From Taenia hydatigena (Eukaryota; Platyhelminthes; Cestoda; Cyclophyllidea; Taeniidae), in assembly GCA_036345935.2 (NCBI GenBank), contig JADWOT020000008.1, positions 7,458,156-7,522,155 on the forward strand: DNA of 64,000 bases, read 5' to 3'. A model generated the notes under the pieces. That model did no database searches. It saw only the letters and a list, made by a program, of their open reading frames with translations, and was not told where the DNA came from. The stretch's first letter is position 1; each line of letters begins with the position of its first letter. Position numbers and translations under genes: made by a program. Below, piece after piece: positions 24,942 to 37,170 of the stretch.

Positions 24942-25072
24942 TTTCTTTTCTCCAACTATCCTTTTATCGAAGTGGCGGATCGAATCGTAACATATTTAAT
25001 TGTTAGGTTAATTTGAGACGGACCAGGCTCAACATTTATAAGTCTTGAGTTGAATACTTTCTTTAAGAACAT

Positions 25073-25257
25073 TGTAGTACTTTATCTGTTTGTGCTGCCG
25101 ATTTCTGCCAAGGTCACAGTGGTGGCCGTACTACCCTAGCTGCGTGGGCTGGCCTGTGGGCCATGCCAGCGGCCCATTTCCCTCTGTCCGGTGAATATAT
25201 GTATTCTACCCTGCCACTTTGCCTTCTTTTGCATTAAGGGAGCCTCGGGACGCTACA
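25073..25257 (+). mobile_element. Solo LTR of TRIM family with perfect 5-bp TSD
   Basis: A 185-bp LTR, TGTAGTACTTTATC to GGGACGCTACA, flanked by AACAT on both sides (25068-25072 and 25258-25262). Its last 80 bp differ from the 5' LTR of the element at 22993 at only two positions, which marks both as one subfamily. Confidence 0.9.
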
Positions 25258-25966
25258 AACATAGCTCTCGTCTAGCATGAGATTTGAGTTATTTTTTCGC
25301 CCCTCGCTCGAAAGGGACAAGTGAAACAATGAGTGCGATGGAGGTGTGTTTCAGCTCATTGCAATGGGCAACGCGTGTATAGCTAAACAGAAAAGGTTGC
25401 AGAGTGTAATACTTATATTCTTTAAAAGTGCTTTGCAGGCCAGAGGCAGGAAAACAATTTGAACTTCGTAGCGGAGCAGCGTGGAGACTCGTAGGAGTGT
25501 GACTCTTCCCAGGCCTGAATCCCACATCTTGCCTAGCTGCATGTTTTTCACCCTCTGTATTAAAGATGTCAAAGCATACTCAGACTTCTACTGACAAGGG
25601 TGACCAGAATAGAGAGGAGAAACCCTCTACAAGAGTGTGTAGAACTACTAGCTTTAACACAATTTTTAAGAACTAATTGTAGAACATTGGCAACAATGTC
25701 TAAGGTTGCAGGAAATTTTTGGTTTGCCTACGTTCTAGCATTTATTTCAGGTGTTAAATAATAACGTAGCCATGTTTCAAGCTTAGTGTTAGCAAACACG
25801 TATCGTGCATTACACTCTTAATTTGGAACACTCGCGTTTCAACGAGCCAATGCTAGATTTCAAGGTGAAACTAGTTGGCATGTTTTTGTCGATCCCGGCC
25901 ATTGATGTCCAACGGTACTCCACGTATCTTCAGTCATCAGGGTCGCTCTAAGGGTAATATCGGATT
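25258..25966. other. Upstream region of the Rho gene
   Basis: About 700 bp between the last TRIM LTR and the Rho start codon. A minus-strand frame near 25289-25572 is open for about 75 codons and contains SLHAAPLRSSN; it could be an N-terminal exon of the divergent NAD kinase gene but has no decisive motif. No promoter element can be named. Confidence 0.3.
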
Positions 25967-28900
25967 ATGTCCGAGAAATCAAATACGTCTGTAAAATGTA
26001 TACTGATCGGTGAAAGCGGAGTGGGAAAAACTAGTCTGGTGGTTAGCTACACTAAAGATGACTATCCCGCCCAGCATGAGCCTACGGCTTTTGATACCTA
26101 CGTCGGTGAGCAAGTGTCACGGTGTTATCTTTTGAATGCCGTCTGACAAATTGTATTTTTTCATGTTGTCTGTTCTCTTATTAGTGTTGCTCCCTTTGAC
26201 TCTATGGATTGCTGCGGCTTCTACGTTTGGAAATTTGTTATAACTTCACGTATCGATATTCAGTTTGTGTTTTACTTCCGCTCCTTTATTTTGTGGGAAT
26301 TTTTACGAGTGTCTATCTGCTTACTTTTCTTAGTTGGCAAAATATAAACTGTAGTTCCTTTTTACACTGATATTGACATCGTACAGAAGCTTGAGGTACT
26401 AATTGGCGAATTTCCGATTGGTACAGGTTTTATAATCATAAATTCTGTTACCTTTCGTTAGTTGGCGATATGATCACCCTGCATCATCTAAAGGCTTCTC
26501 AACTTTGCTCAAGCCGTTTTGTATATTCTGAGGATTTCGCAGAAGCGTGCTGTGTACTAACTCTCATTATAATGATTATGCATCACATGGGGAGTCCACA
26601 TTGATGCTTGATCTGCATTTTATTCGTTATGTCCCTAAGGTTTTATTCTATTTTAGTGGATCTCCGTGTTGAAAACCGTCAAGTAAACCTACAGATATGT
26701 GATGCAGGTGGCGCCGTAAGTTTCATATAGTTTTCATTTCTTACTTCCACATTTAAATGCAAAAGCACTGCTACTGGTTTGCTTCGCTGTTTCTTTCTTC
26801 TTGTTGCTTCATCTGAAAATGCTTGAACCTTCCAAGTCCCTACCCTTCTAATCGTTAGCAACGGGAACAAGTTTGTGCGCAGGCTTTGCTGGTTTCCTCA
26901 AAATTTATTCCTGATAAGCTCTCCTGTTTGGTTGAGAAGCATTTTTCAAATGAGCCACCTAAATGGTTTTGATCGTGCATTTTTTGAACATGCGGCACTT
27001 TGGGTCGGATCTGTCTCCTAGCTCAACATCAATTATTTGTCATGCTTAATATGCATCCGAACTTTTTATTTGCTTGACTGCCCTGTCTAGAATGCCCTTT
27101 TCCAAAAAATAGCAATTGAGTACGTCATGAAGCGTTTTGATTGCACTGTTTTCCACATTGGTAGGATATGTTTTGCCTCTTTTTTCCGTATTTAATTCTG
27201 ACAACTTGGCACGTCACTGCAGTGTGCGTGTGAGCATCGACTGTTTACTGTGAGTGCCAGTTAATAAAGAAAGCACACAAAGCAATCGGTGTAATTATGA
27301 TAGGTCTGATCAGGTATTTTCTAGAATTAATTACGTATGTCAAGTGTCGTGAGCAATTTATTACACGGCACAAGAGGTGTACTACAGTTCTTCCTCTTCT
27401 ACGACGTTATTCGTGAAGTTTTTTTACCGAATCGAGTCCCAAATTTGCTAGTCATGGAGTTAATCTTGTTAAATGCAATCACTGATTTGTTAAAAGCTTT
27501 TTCTTTGCTTTGAACTGTCCGGTTTGCTGGTCTGAATTTGGAGAAAAAAAAGTGTAAGGGCTCATCCACTCCAGCCATAGTAACATGCTGGCAGCTTTTA
27601 ACTAAAATCGTGCGCTAAGTAATCGTGATTTAGTTCTGTTTATTTTTGTTAAATAATGTTTAGCTTTATTTATGATGGATAGGTGGTTTGAATACCTTTG
27701 GAAGCAACATCTTACGAACTGGTGTTAGCTCATGGGTGCTTATTTACTTTAATCAACTTCAAATTGACCACTATACTGCCGCAACTCCAAGTCTAATTTT
27801 TCTAGCTGTTTTTTTTCAGTGTGGACTCGGTATGATTCACTTCAAGGGCTAGTTTTCGGTTTTGCACCGCAGCTCAATCGAGTTACTCACGAGGCACTAA
27901 AAGTTGGCAAGTACACACGCTAATCCTAACAAAACCTTTAACCAAGTTTTCACCCTATTACTGCGAACAGGGAGGAAGCAAATCTGCGTTTACTCATGTA
28001 TTTTGGAGTGAACATGCTGTCTCTGTAGTGAGAGCGATTCGCTGTTTGATTGGCTGATGAACTTTATTCGAATGCATAGCCAAATTGACGGTCATAATCG
28101 GGTCTCTGTAGTAGATGGAGATCTCAGCAACGGAAGTGCTTCAGATATCATACTGGGGATAAGTCCATTACTTTAAGGGGAGGCGTCTGCCTGAACTTCA
28201 ACCTTGGTCACTTCTTAGCCAGATTCTTCATAGAGCCATTTGTCATTTAGAAAGTATTTGGTGTTTGTGTTCTGTCGTGTAATTTGAACACTTGAAGGCA
28301 TTCTAAGGGGAACAAATCACATGCCCTAGTCTTAAATCTTATCCCAAAATTCTGCTCTCTACCTGGATGAGTCCAACTATTGCATTTGAGTAAGCATAAA
28401 GTGTTTTTTATTTGGTGTCCAACAGCACTGATTTTAGAGAAATTAACATCCAGAATGGCTACGTTGATTTGGAACTGTCAAACTGGGATTCGATGTTATT
28501 ATTCACCTGACTGCTTTCATTTTGGCTGGCCTGATCACCTATTTTGTGATCGTTATAATTCTAACTACTAGGATGCTTTTATAGAATACATTATCACTCA
28601 TGGTGGGCTTTCTTATATCTCATAAAATGCCGAGTGTTTTGTTTGCATTGCTTTGAAGATTGTCCGCGTTCATATGTTTGTGTTCATCATCTCTTGCCTT
28701 TCATTTCGTACTTGCTTTTTGATAAATTGTTGGAAGTAAATTCAGTTCTCGCAACCGATGTAAAGTGCTGTGCATGGTAATACGTGTAGTGGCTCGATTT
28801 TGAATTTTAGTAAGGTGAGCTTATGCTTCAATCCACAGACTTGTTCTGCTATCAGTTAAATTCATTTCCACCACACGACTGTAGCCATAATTTCTCCTTG

Positions 28901-29740
28901 TGGAGTGAAACCAACTGCCTGCACTCGAAGGGCTACAGTTCCGTGATTGTGAGTTTAACCTTCCTGAACGTGTGCACTTCCTGCTCACGATTACGTCTGC
29001 GATCGTATTCCACACGTTTGTTTGTGAAAGAAAACGGTGTCGGCTTGTGCTTCATTTGATTTTTCTTTCCTTCCCTCGTTTATTTGCAGCCGGGTGTTCG
29101 TTCTCTCCGTGAGTTGGCCTATCCCGACGTGCATGTGGTGATCTTCTGCTTCTCCGTGGTGCAGCCGGAGACTCTTTGGGCCCTGCGCGACCGCTGGTTA
29201 CCTGAGCTGGCCGCCAGTGGCCTCATCCTTAACCCATCCGCCCTCGAAACAGCTTCGCGCATCGGTTGTCTCCCTCCACCGAATCTCCCAGCCACCGTTT
29301 CCCGGCCTCCCGGTCCCGCCTTCATCCTTGTTGGATGCGCGTGCGACCTGCGCAACGACATCAAGTGCCTCCTTGACCTCTCGGTGCGGAACGAGCTTCC
29401 CGTTAACGAAGCTGTGGCACATCGCCTCGCGGTGGAGTTCGGTGCCGAAGCCTACATTGAGTGCTCAGCGCTCACTCAGAAGCAGCTTAAGAAGGTCTTT
29501 GATCTCGCTGTTTGGTACGGTCTGCACGCGCAGCAGGCGATGCTTCGCGCCGCAAGTGCGGGCCTCAGCTCGAGAAACAGCCTTTCGCCACATCCACCAC
29601 TTGGCGGTGGCGCCTCGCGCAAGTCCAAACGCCGACGTCATCACAGCCCGACGGAGACAAAAAACCAGGTGGTGCAGCACTCTAACGACTTGTGTGCGTC
29701 ACAACGCTCCATCTGGAAGAAGCTCTTGTGTTTGCGTTGA
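25967..29740 (+). CDS. Atypical Rho GTPase, RhoU/RhoV (Wrch/Chp)-like
   Basis: Exons 25967-26105, 26657-26715 and 29090-29740 join in phase to 282 residues; introns are 551 and 2,374 nt. Residues 10-46 carry the Rho start [20 protein letters not shown] and PTAFDTY, closest to RhoU/Rho[22 protein letters not shown] and a C-terminal WKKLLCLR also resemble RhoU, which ends WKKYCCFV rather than in a CAAX box. Several core residues differ. The P-loop has Ser17 at the Gly12 position, a Rab-like pattern. The DTAGQ motif reads D62-A-G-G-A66, so the catalytic Gln is Ala. The base-specificity motif reads GCACDLR instead of a TKxD type. A proline-rich insert of about 30 residues sits before this motif, and a basic tract RKSKRRRHH precedes the tail. 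A Rho-family role at membranes is likely. A GTP-locked or non-hydrolysing state is inference. Confidence 0.85.
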
Positions 29741-31211
29741 TCTCAGCGAATGGAAACCACGTCCAGTGCAATACCTCTGATCTCTATTTCACACTTTCCT
29801 TACTTCTGCGTGCGTTTTACGGACAAACTTTTGCGCGTTGTCCCTATCCCCTCTGACAGCATAGTACACATATTTTTATATGAAAACAACGCAAAGCTTC
29901 TTATCACATTTGAGTTCGTTCACCTTCATCCAAATCCTCACCCATCTATAGACCTATGTACAGCGCAAAGTATTCCGTATGCACGGTGAGTTCGTGCGAG
30001 TTTTTTTGTAATAGTAATTAAGCCTAATTGCAACTTTCAATTTTTTTCTTAGTAGGAAGCTGGCGTACCACGATTTCTACTTTTCTAAAATGATCTCTCT
30101 CTAGAATCTAAGGACTTTTCCCTCTCGTTTCTGTCCGTTCTATTTTGATTGTTTGTCTAATGTTTGGCAATCATCACTTAGCGAAGTTTCAGCGGGTGAA
30201 CACGAAGGACAAGAGTGAAGTAGCATCCTTTTGGTTTACCTCTTGGATCAAAGACATTCTTACAGGCAAGTGTTATGAAGGTGTAAGGCCTCGTGTTGTC
30301 TTTAAGACTAAGACTTTCTTTCGACTTACTCACTAGTCCTCACTACCTCTTGAGGTTTTTTTTGCATGCTAAGCAATATCATTGCTGACTAGGTAGATCT
30401 CAGCTGTAGCTGACCTTCAAGATATTCATAATGAGTAATTCCGAGTGCGATTCACTGCGCATAATTTTATCATTAGTGCTCCAGGAATGAGGTACTCTGT
30501 GATTTAGGGTGTGGGATTTTGGGTGGGACGTATGGGAATAACTGTTAGAATGCTTGCTGGACTTCCGAACAAAAAACCGTTTCTTGTCATAATTTGAAAA
30601 GTTGCGCCGTTATGAGGTACACAAAAAGAGTGAAGATTAAGTTGTCAGCCTATGGAACTTATCGTTTGTTATTGTGTGAGGAGCCTATTTGTTTGCCTTC
30701 GTCCATAACTTTGTAGCCTCTAATTGCTTTGATCAGTGGCGACATAATTTACATTTACCTCGTCCAGAGGGTGTTCCCGGAAGTGTACACCTTTGGGTGA
30801 TGCATTATCAATATCAAGCTTTTGAAATATCCGTGGGCTGTGCATTCAGCTATTACATCTCCGAAAATGCTATGCAAGTTTTGCAAGAGAATTCCGCACT
30901 TTTGGAATCGAGTTTATTTTGTCAAGCGCACAGGCTCGGATTGTATCGGATTTAGCCAACACTTTGTGAAATGAGACCTCAAAGTGAAAGGAAAGTACTA
31001 GAGCACAACGGAACACTAGAGAATCGCACAAACTTTTTCTAGCACCTAGTAGCTCCTTTTTAGTCCAACTGTTCTTTCGCCGGAGAGATGGATGCCCTCT
31101 TTTTTAATTAATGACTTGGTCCTTGTCTTTGGCTGGTGATCTCCAATTTGATCCAGGGTGAACAGTCCGATTCACGCGCTTCCGTGTACCTTGCTGCGAG
31201 GTGGGTCAAAT
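29741..31211. other. 3' flank of Rho gene, no further gene seen
   Basis: Short open frames only. The segment just after the stop is presumably 3' UTR, but no canonical AATAAA was seen close to the stop. Confidence 0.35.
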
Positions 31212-31409
31212 TGTAATACGTTAATTATTTGTTAAACTCTCGGTTCTAGTAATGCGCTACTTGTTGGGCTCCGCCACTGTACCTCTGCCGGGCGACCTGG
31301 CCTCCGGGCCATCCTGGTGGCCCCAAGCTTTACTGTATGCCGAAAATACACGTATTCTGCTCGAGTATTATATCTTCTCTCGACTTTAAGGTTACCTCAT
31401 TTCACTGCA
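31212..31409 (+). mobile_element. Diverged TRIM-like LTR (older subfamily)
   Basis: Starts TGTAATACGTTAATTATT, then AAACTCTCGGTTCTAG, GGCCTCCGGGCCATCC and GTATTCTGCTCGAG; ends near TTCACTGCA. Similar in its first third to the LTRs at 44458 and 6738 (minus). No target duplication found, and the right border is approximate. Confidence 0.6.
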
Positions 31410-32829
31410 AAGTAACTCGATCATGGAAGGATCGCATTCATCATCTGGTACGCTCATTGAAGAGTCCTTTGTTAAATATGGCCAAGATTTAAGTAGATCG
31501 AAAACTACTACCTCACTCCGTCAATCTAGGTTTAAGTTTGAAAAGGGTTCTATATTATAGGAGAAAAGAGGTGTTGTTTTACGTGTAGGATGTTGCATTA
31601 CCGTTTATGGAAATGACTGAGAATGTTGAATATTAATCCTGAATAGGAACGAACTGCTTTTATTGTGGGGGCGTACACTAGTTGGAAGCATTATTCAACG
31701 ATGCAATTCAATTAATGATCTAAATTTAATTCCTATTTTACTGTCAACGAATAGGATTAAAGGGAGTATTAGCTCAAGTTATTGGAAGCGTATTCCTTCT
31801 AGCATATGAAAGACGTATGCGTTCCAAAATCACAAGTATCTGCCAATAACCAATTTTCGAAAATGCAATCATTATAAAGCCCGAATACTCTGAACTGTTC
31901 TCGGATGCATCGGCATTGATTAAATAAGTCTGGGATATATGAAACCAAGCCAGAGTTAAAAAATGTGATTAAAGGCCTAGTGTGCGCCTTCGCTATTCTG
32001 TTAGTGGCTTAACTCTTACCTGTATATGAGGGCTATTCCATTGTTGCGACCAACATTTGCTGCAACTTCGCTTTACTTTTACGATTAACAGATCATCTTG
32101 CTAAAGATTACTATCACGCACGGATTAAGTATAGATTAATTTCACAGCATCTCCAGCATTACATACACTTTGGGTGGACATGGATTCTCATGGATTTGAT
32201 TTTGCACATAGAAGAAAATTTATCTCCTGCCTGAGGTACAAATGTGTAGGTAAGTGGCATCGAGACTCAACTGTGCTCCGTGTTCCTGTTTTTGACATTT
32301 ATAAATGTGTTATCTAGATGTTGCACTCATTAGCCTGACACTTTTACATGAGGCTATATATCCTTGTAATCATAAATTATCATACAAATGACTCATTTAA
32401 ACTGCTCTCGTGCAAAATGGGTCTGTTGTCATTCCTCTAAAATATGTGATTTGTTGGCAGTCTCTTTGACCATTGTAAATAATGCTTTCTACCAGCGTGA
32501 CAATCAAATGCAGCACATACTATTAGATTATATGTAAAAACGAATTCTGCATCAGATTAATTGTGTTATTGTTCGGCTTGACGAAGGGATTTCGCCACAA
32601 TTGGATAAGCTGGGGAAACAAGTTCAGGATTAATGATATGCTGTTTCCAACTGGTCCACGTGTTCGTATTCAAATCAAAGGAAAGGCTAAGCTTGCCACA
32701 GCTAAGAAGGAATACTTTCTGCATGATTAGCTGTGTGCCATAACATCCAATGAAGATTTTAGTGAAGATCATTTGATGGAAGCAAACTGCTTTTTTTAAG
32801 GTAGAAATACCACGGAATCACAGCAGACT
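31410..32829. other. Intergenic, no gene recognised
   Basis: AT-rich; frames under 70 codons with no family signal. Confidence 0.35.
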
Positions 32830-33770
32830 TGTAGCGTCCTGAGACTCCCTCGAAGGCATAAGAAGGCAGAATGCTGAGGTAGAATACATATATTTCACAG
32901 ATAGAAGGAAATAAGCTTCTGGCATGGCCTGGAGGCCAGCCTACGCAGCTAGAGCAATATTGCCACCCCTGTTACTCTGACCACAAACGGTACTTCGAAC
33001 AAACAAGGTATTGCATTGCCCCTCTCCTCTTCCAAACACCGTCCTCGACGCACCCCTTGGTACACTTCCCGCGTCAGCCATCCCAACGTAATCAGTGCTG
33101 CAATAAGCACACACGAGCTAACCATGCCAGTCGCCGACATTCGACGCGATTGAGGCGATGCTTGACACCAACGTCAGTGATCCCTCTTGGCAGTTCGATT
33201 AGAATTGGAGTTTCGTCCGGCCAGGGAACAAAGTTTCGAATGAGAGGCCCTACCGACCATCAGTATATCCGTAGGGGGGCGTTAGCACACATATCTCCTT
33301 ACGTAAGCATATTAAGGGTAATAGCTTTCTTGTAGAACACGGAGATGATGTGGATGCCGGAGGCGGACGTTGTTCTTGGCCCATCCGTAGCACATGCACC
33401 TCCTTTGCACCACTGCAATATGCCACAAGCAGTAGAGATCGGAATAGAAGCCCCATAGAGTCGGATCCGCTTTTTGCTGCCACCAATTTAGCGTCTTGAG
33501 GCTCCCTCAAAGGCAAAAGAAGGCAGAATACTAGAGTAGAATATATGTATTCAGCAGGCAGGGGGAATTCAGCTGCTGGCATGGCCTGGAGGCCAGCCTA
33601 CGCAGCTAGGGCAATTTGGCCACCTCTGTGACTCTGACCAAAACTGGTAGTTCAAACAAACAAGGTATTACAGCTGCCATGGTCCGGAGGCCAGCCTACG
33701 CAGCTAGGGCAACGTGGCCACCTCTGTGACCCTGACCGGAACCTGCAACTCAGACAAACAAAATATTACA
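32830..33770 (-). mobile_element. TRIM retroelement with an extra truncated LTR at its 5' end
   Basis: Read on the minus strand: a truncated LTR (33770-33673), a full 5' LTR (33672-33487), a PBS-like TTGGTGGCAGC (33486-33476), an internal region (33486-33016), a polypurine tract GGAAGAGGAGAGGGGCAA, and a 3' LTR (33015-32830). The internal region matches those of the two elements at 23-25 kb. AGACT (32825-32829) and ATACT (33771-33775) flank the whole compound unit with a 4/5 match, whereas the bases directly after the full LTR do not match. So the extra LTR piece belongs to the insertion. No coding capacity. Confidence 0.85.
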
Positions 33771-36700
33771 ATACTCTTTTCCGCTTTTCCATTAGGTACC
33801 CTATACGGCTTTAAATAAAGCCTTTTGTAATTTCAGAATTTGGTGAGGAACTGGAGTCCTAAACCAAAATTGCGTGATATTGTTCAACATCTAGACAACC
33901 TCAGCCATTGAGCTAGCTCGATTTGGTTATCGAATCCCTAATTGTAAAAACATGCTTAGAAGCGTAAGAAATCGAGAAAATGCTGATTTTGAAATCGAAT
34001 CCGTTCTACTTTCACAGAGTGGTAAGTTTGACCTTTGAGCATTTTTTATCTGTTAGTATGTTCCTGTGAAATGTAGCAATAAGTGCAAACTATTTAAAAA
34101 TAACAATGAAAATGCAAAGCTCTTAGATGAATACTTCGTTTTGGTTTTCAGGACTTCTATTTCTCTTGGTATTTTTTAAGCATTAGTGCTATATAGGGAG
34201 GAATGACATTTTAAACTGCTTCTTATTGATGCTTACTCGTGCAACTTCTTCCACAATAAGCATGGCGTTTCGTGAACATTTGAAAGCCTATGATGGTGTC
34301 TAGTTCTGAGCCACTGGTTTCGTGCGTAAACCATTGTTTTGTAATGCATGCAGTTATTTAACGAAGCTCCACTCGAAGGATCACCTTGCAAGCAATCACT
34401 TTTCACGGATCCCCGTAGCCACCTACTGAACGAGATCAAAACGGTACTTCAGATCCCATGAACCAAGTCCCCACTCCTTCCAATTCGTTGCGTTTACCGA
34501 GGTATGTAAAAGTTATCTTATAGCCTGGAGATATTTTAAAGGTCCTTTTTTCTTAGTCGTTAGCTCAGGTGAAATGTCATGAAGGGGATTTTGAGTTGAC
34601 TCTCACTCGTGTTCCTATTACCTCAAGTTGTGAATTCACTGCTCTTTAGGTTGTCCATTTCATTAGATGTGACATGGTCGGTCTCTTATGTCCGATTTCC
34701 TTGATTAATGACATCTCTCAATGGTCTGTTAGAGTACGAGAGCTGGAGCTCATCACATCATGACAGTTAAAGAAATGAGCTCACCAGAATGGACCCCATT
34801 TGGACAGCTATTCAAAGAGGTGACCACTCGTTTCATACGTGCGACTGCTTTGCCGAATTGAGTAGCACTAGAACAATAGCGGGAGTAAATGTCACTAGGT
34901 GCTGACTTCCATAAGAAAAACAATGCAGTATTGCATCTGCTTTCATGCCCAACAAGGAGCTTTTTGATTGGTTACACTTATTAACACTCACTCCAACAAC
35001 TTCACTGCGTTGTGCTTGTAAATAAGGCTTGACGACAGAGCCACGCAAGTGACCACCTGCCCAGACCTTGGCACTCGTACGTAAACATGCGTAAATGTAA
35101 TGCGGTTGTTGTTTTTAAGATGTTAGGTAAGCTTTAATTACTATAACTCCATTGGCCCATTGAGTGAACCACCACACCACTTTCAATCGTCTGCTTCAAT
35201 TCTTTCTTAAGTGTTGTTCGAGAACTGAAAAGGTAATAAAACTGACAGCAAAAATACCCTCAATCTCTCACATCTGTCGACGACATGATTTGGATTAGCC
35301 AGGTAGCATGGAGTGCCAAAAGATGCGCATCACACTTCTCTGGCGCAGGGCGCATGTAAGACAATTGAACCCTCGCATACGTGCGGTGATGGTGGCAAAG
35401 TCGGATATAACCAGTTGGACTTACCACTTCTTGCTCGTTTTATCAGGCTATTATTCTGCTCTAAGCTACTTGTTATCTAATAGCCAATGAATAAATGCAA
35501 AGGCATTTGAATTGGACAATTTGAATTTGCAGTTTCAAGCCTCTTAAGAGACCGTACAACACCTGATTTCGATGGAACCGCATTTTTTCCACCAATCGCT
35601 TGCCCACATTCCACTTGCGAGGTTTAAGTTTTTCGGTATTTAAGATCCTCCAGATGTTTGTGCATGGACCAATTGACACTTTGTAATCACCGGCAGTCGC
35701 ATCATGGAGCCCTGTGGTCCCGACGCGCGCCGGTCAGGCTCGATGTTTGAAAGCACGGCGACGGTTTCACTGTTTAACTGATCCGGATTGTGTTGCATGA
35801 GTCCATCATATCTACCTACATCCCATAATTGTACAAAATTTGAGGCTTTCTTGCTACACAACGCCATCAGCACCCTATAATTACTAAGTTTTTAATTCTT
35901 TAATAACTTTGGTTGTCTCTCCGCTAAAGCTAAATAAGGTTCTTAGCAGCTCCTTGTCCCATCAATCAAAGGCACAATCAGGAGACTGTCTTTGGTTGTC
36001 CGTTAAAAATAAAAGACACTTCTAATCTCTACAACCCATCCGTAGTCAATAAGGCAGCAAGAACCATCCCTGTCCTGAAATATCCCTGCATTCTCTACTA
36101 CACAACGGTTACTTTTCCTTGAAGGCGGTTCCACTGGTAAGAAATGGAATAACCAGTTCCATTTGAAGGAAACCTTTTACTGTTTCCAATTTACAATCTC
36201 ATTTTTTTCTTAAAAAAGATTTAATGATCCAAATGATTGCAAAATGAAGTTTTTAAGGGTTTGAATACCTTAAAAATGACGCACACAGAATAAAGAACTT
36301 GCTTCCATTGTTTGAGCATCTGGTTCAACTAATAAAGCTGATTTTCGGTGCCTCGAATCCCCTTTTTACTTCCGATTTCATCAACTCTTCCCATGGCTGA
36401 GCTCTAGCCTCAAGACATTTCTACAGACGCGGTAATTTCAAAAGCTCTAGGGAGAAGGCGATTCCATGTATCTAGGTGAATCAAATGGACCAGTAAATCC
36501 TTTACGATGGTAATTTTGCTGGTAAGTTCTCCCAGTTTTTTCTGCTATGGATCACTTTATGGCAGATTTAACTCCGGGAACCATGCCCCTCGATTCTTGG
36601 TTGTCTCCCTGAATTCTATCCAGCAAGCTATTCCCCAAATCCACATATTTAGGCAAATAAACAACTAGCCTATAAGTTGCCTCAGCTTAGTTTGATTCCC

Positions 36701-37104
36701 AAAAAAGTGACAAATTCTACCCGCAAGCGCTCAATACAAATCCTTCTCTCTATTTAAATTGTTCATTTTGTTTAGCAGTAGGCGCTTTACTAGTTAACCC
36801 ATTTGACTCTGCAATCATTTTACAAGTTCACCTGCTCCGAGCGATTTGTTTATTGAATTCAAAAAAAGCACATGAAAACTTGCCTTTTAAAGTTGACAGA
36901 AATGCTATGTGTTTTCTGAAGTAGCACTGTACCCATTTCATTGAATGTTGACTGCAAACAGAGAGCCTTTTAAGGTACAGTTCCCTGTGCATTAACAGCT
37001 TAAAATGACCCATCTCTTCAGTCATTTGGGTTGATCCAAAAACAAAAAGCAAAGAATATAGATGAAGTGTCATTTGAAGGTGATTTGGTGTAGCATTCAT
37101 CAAT
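33771..37104. other. Intergenic, no gene recognised
   Basis: No frame longer than about 90 codons carries a recognisable motif. Nothing beyond AT-rich unique-looking sequence is seen. Confidence 0.35.
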
Positions 37105-37110
37105 TTTATT
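37105..37110 (-). promoter_or_regulatory. Polyadenylation signal AATAAA (MDM1-like gene)
   Basis: TTTATT on the plus strand, that is AATAAA on the minus strand, about 60 nt past the stop codon of the 37171-38607 frame. Confidence 0.5.
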
Positions 37111-37170
37111 GTGTAAAAGTTGTCTGGTTAAAATATGGAGCGTAATAAATGCTAGTAATAAATGCAGGCT

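Noticed and set aside
25289..25572. Minus-strand frames as possible N-terminal exon of NAD kinase
   Set aside because: SLHAAPLRSSN is only faintly like the Ser/Arg-rich N-terminus of NADK; there is no clear splice phase and no conserved motif.
29217..29780. 187-codon plus-strand frame
   Set aside because: Alternate frame of the GC-rich last Rho exon; the frame kept carries [10 protein letters not shown] and joins in phase with the upstream exons.
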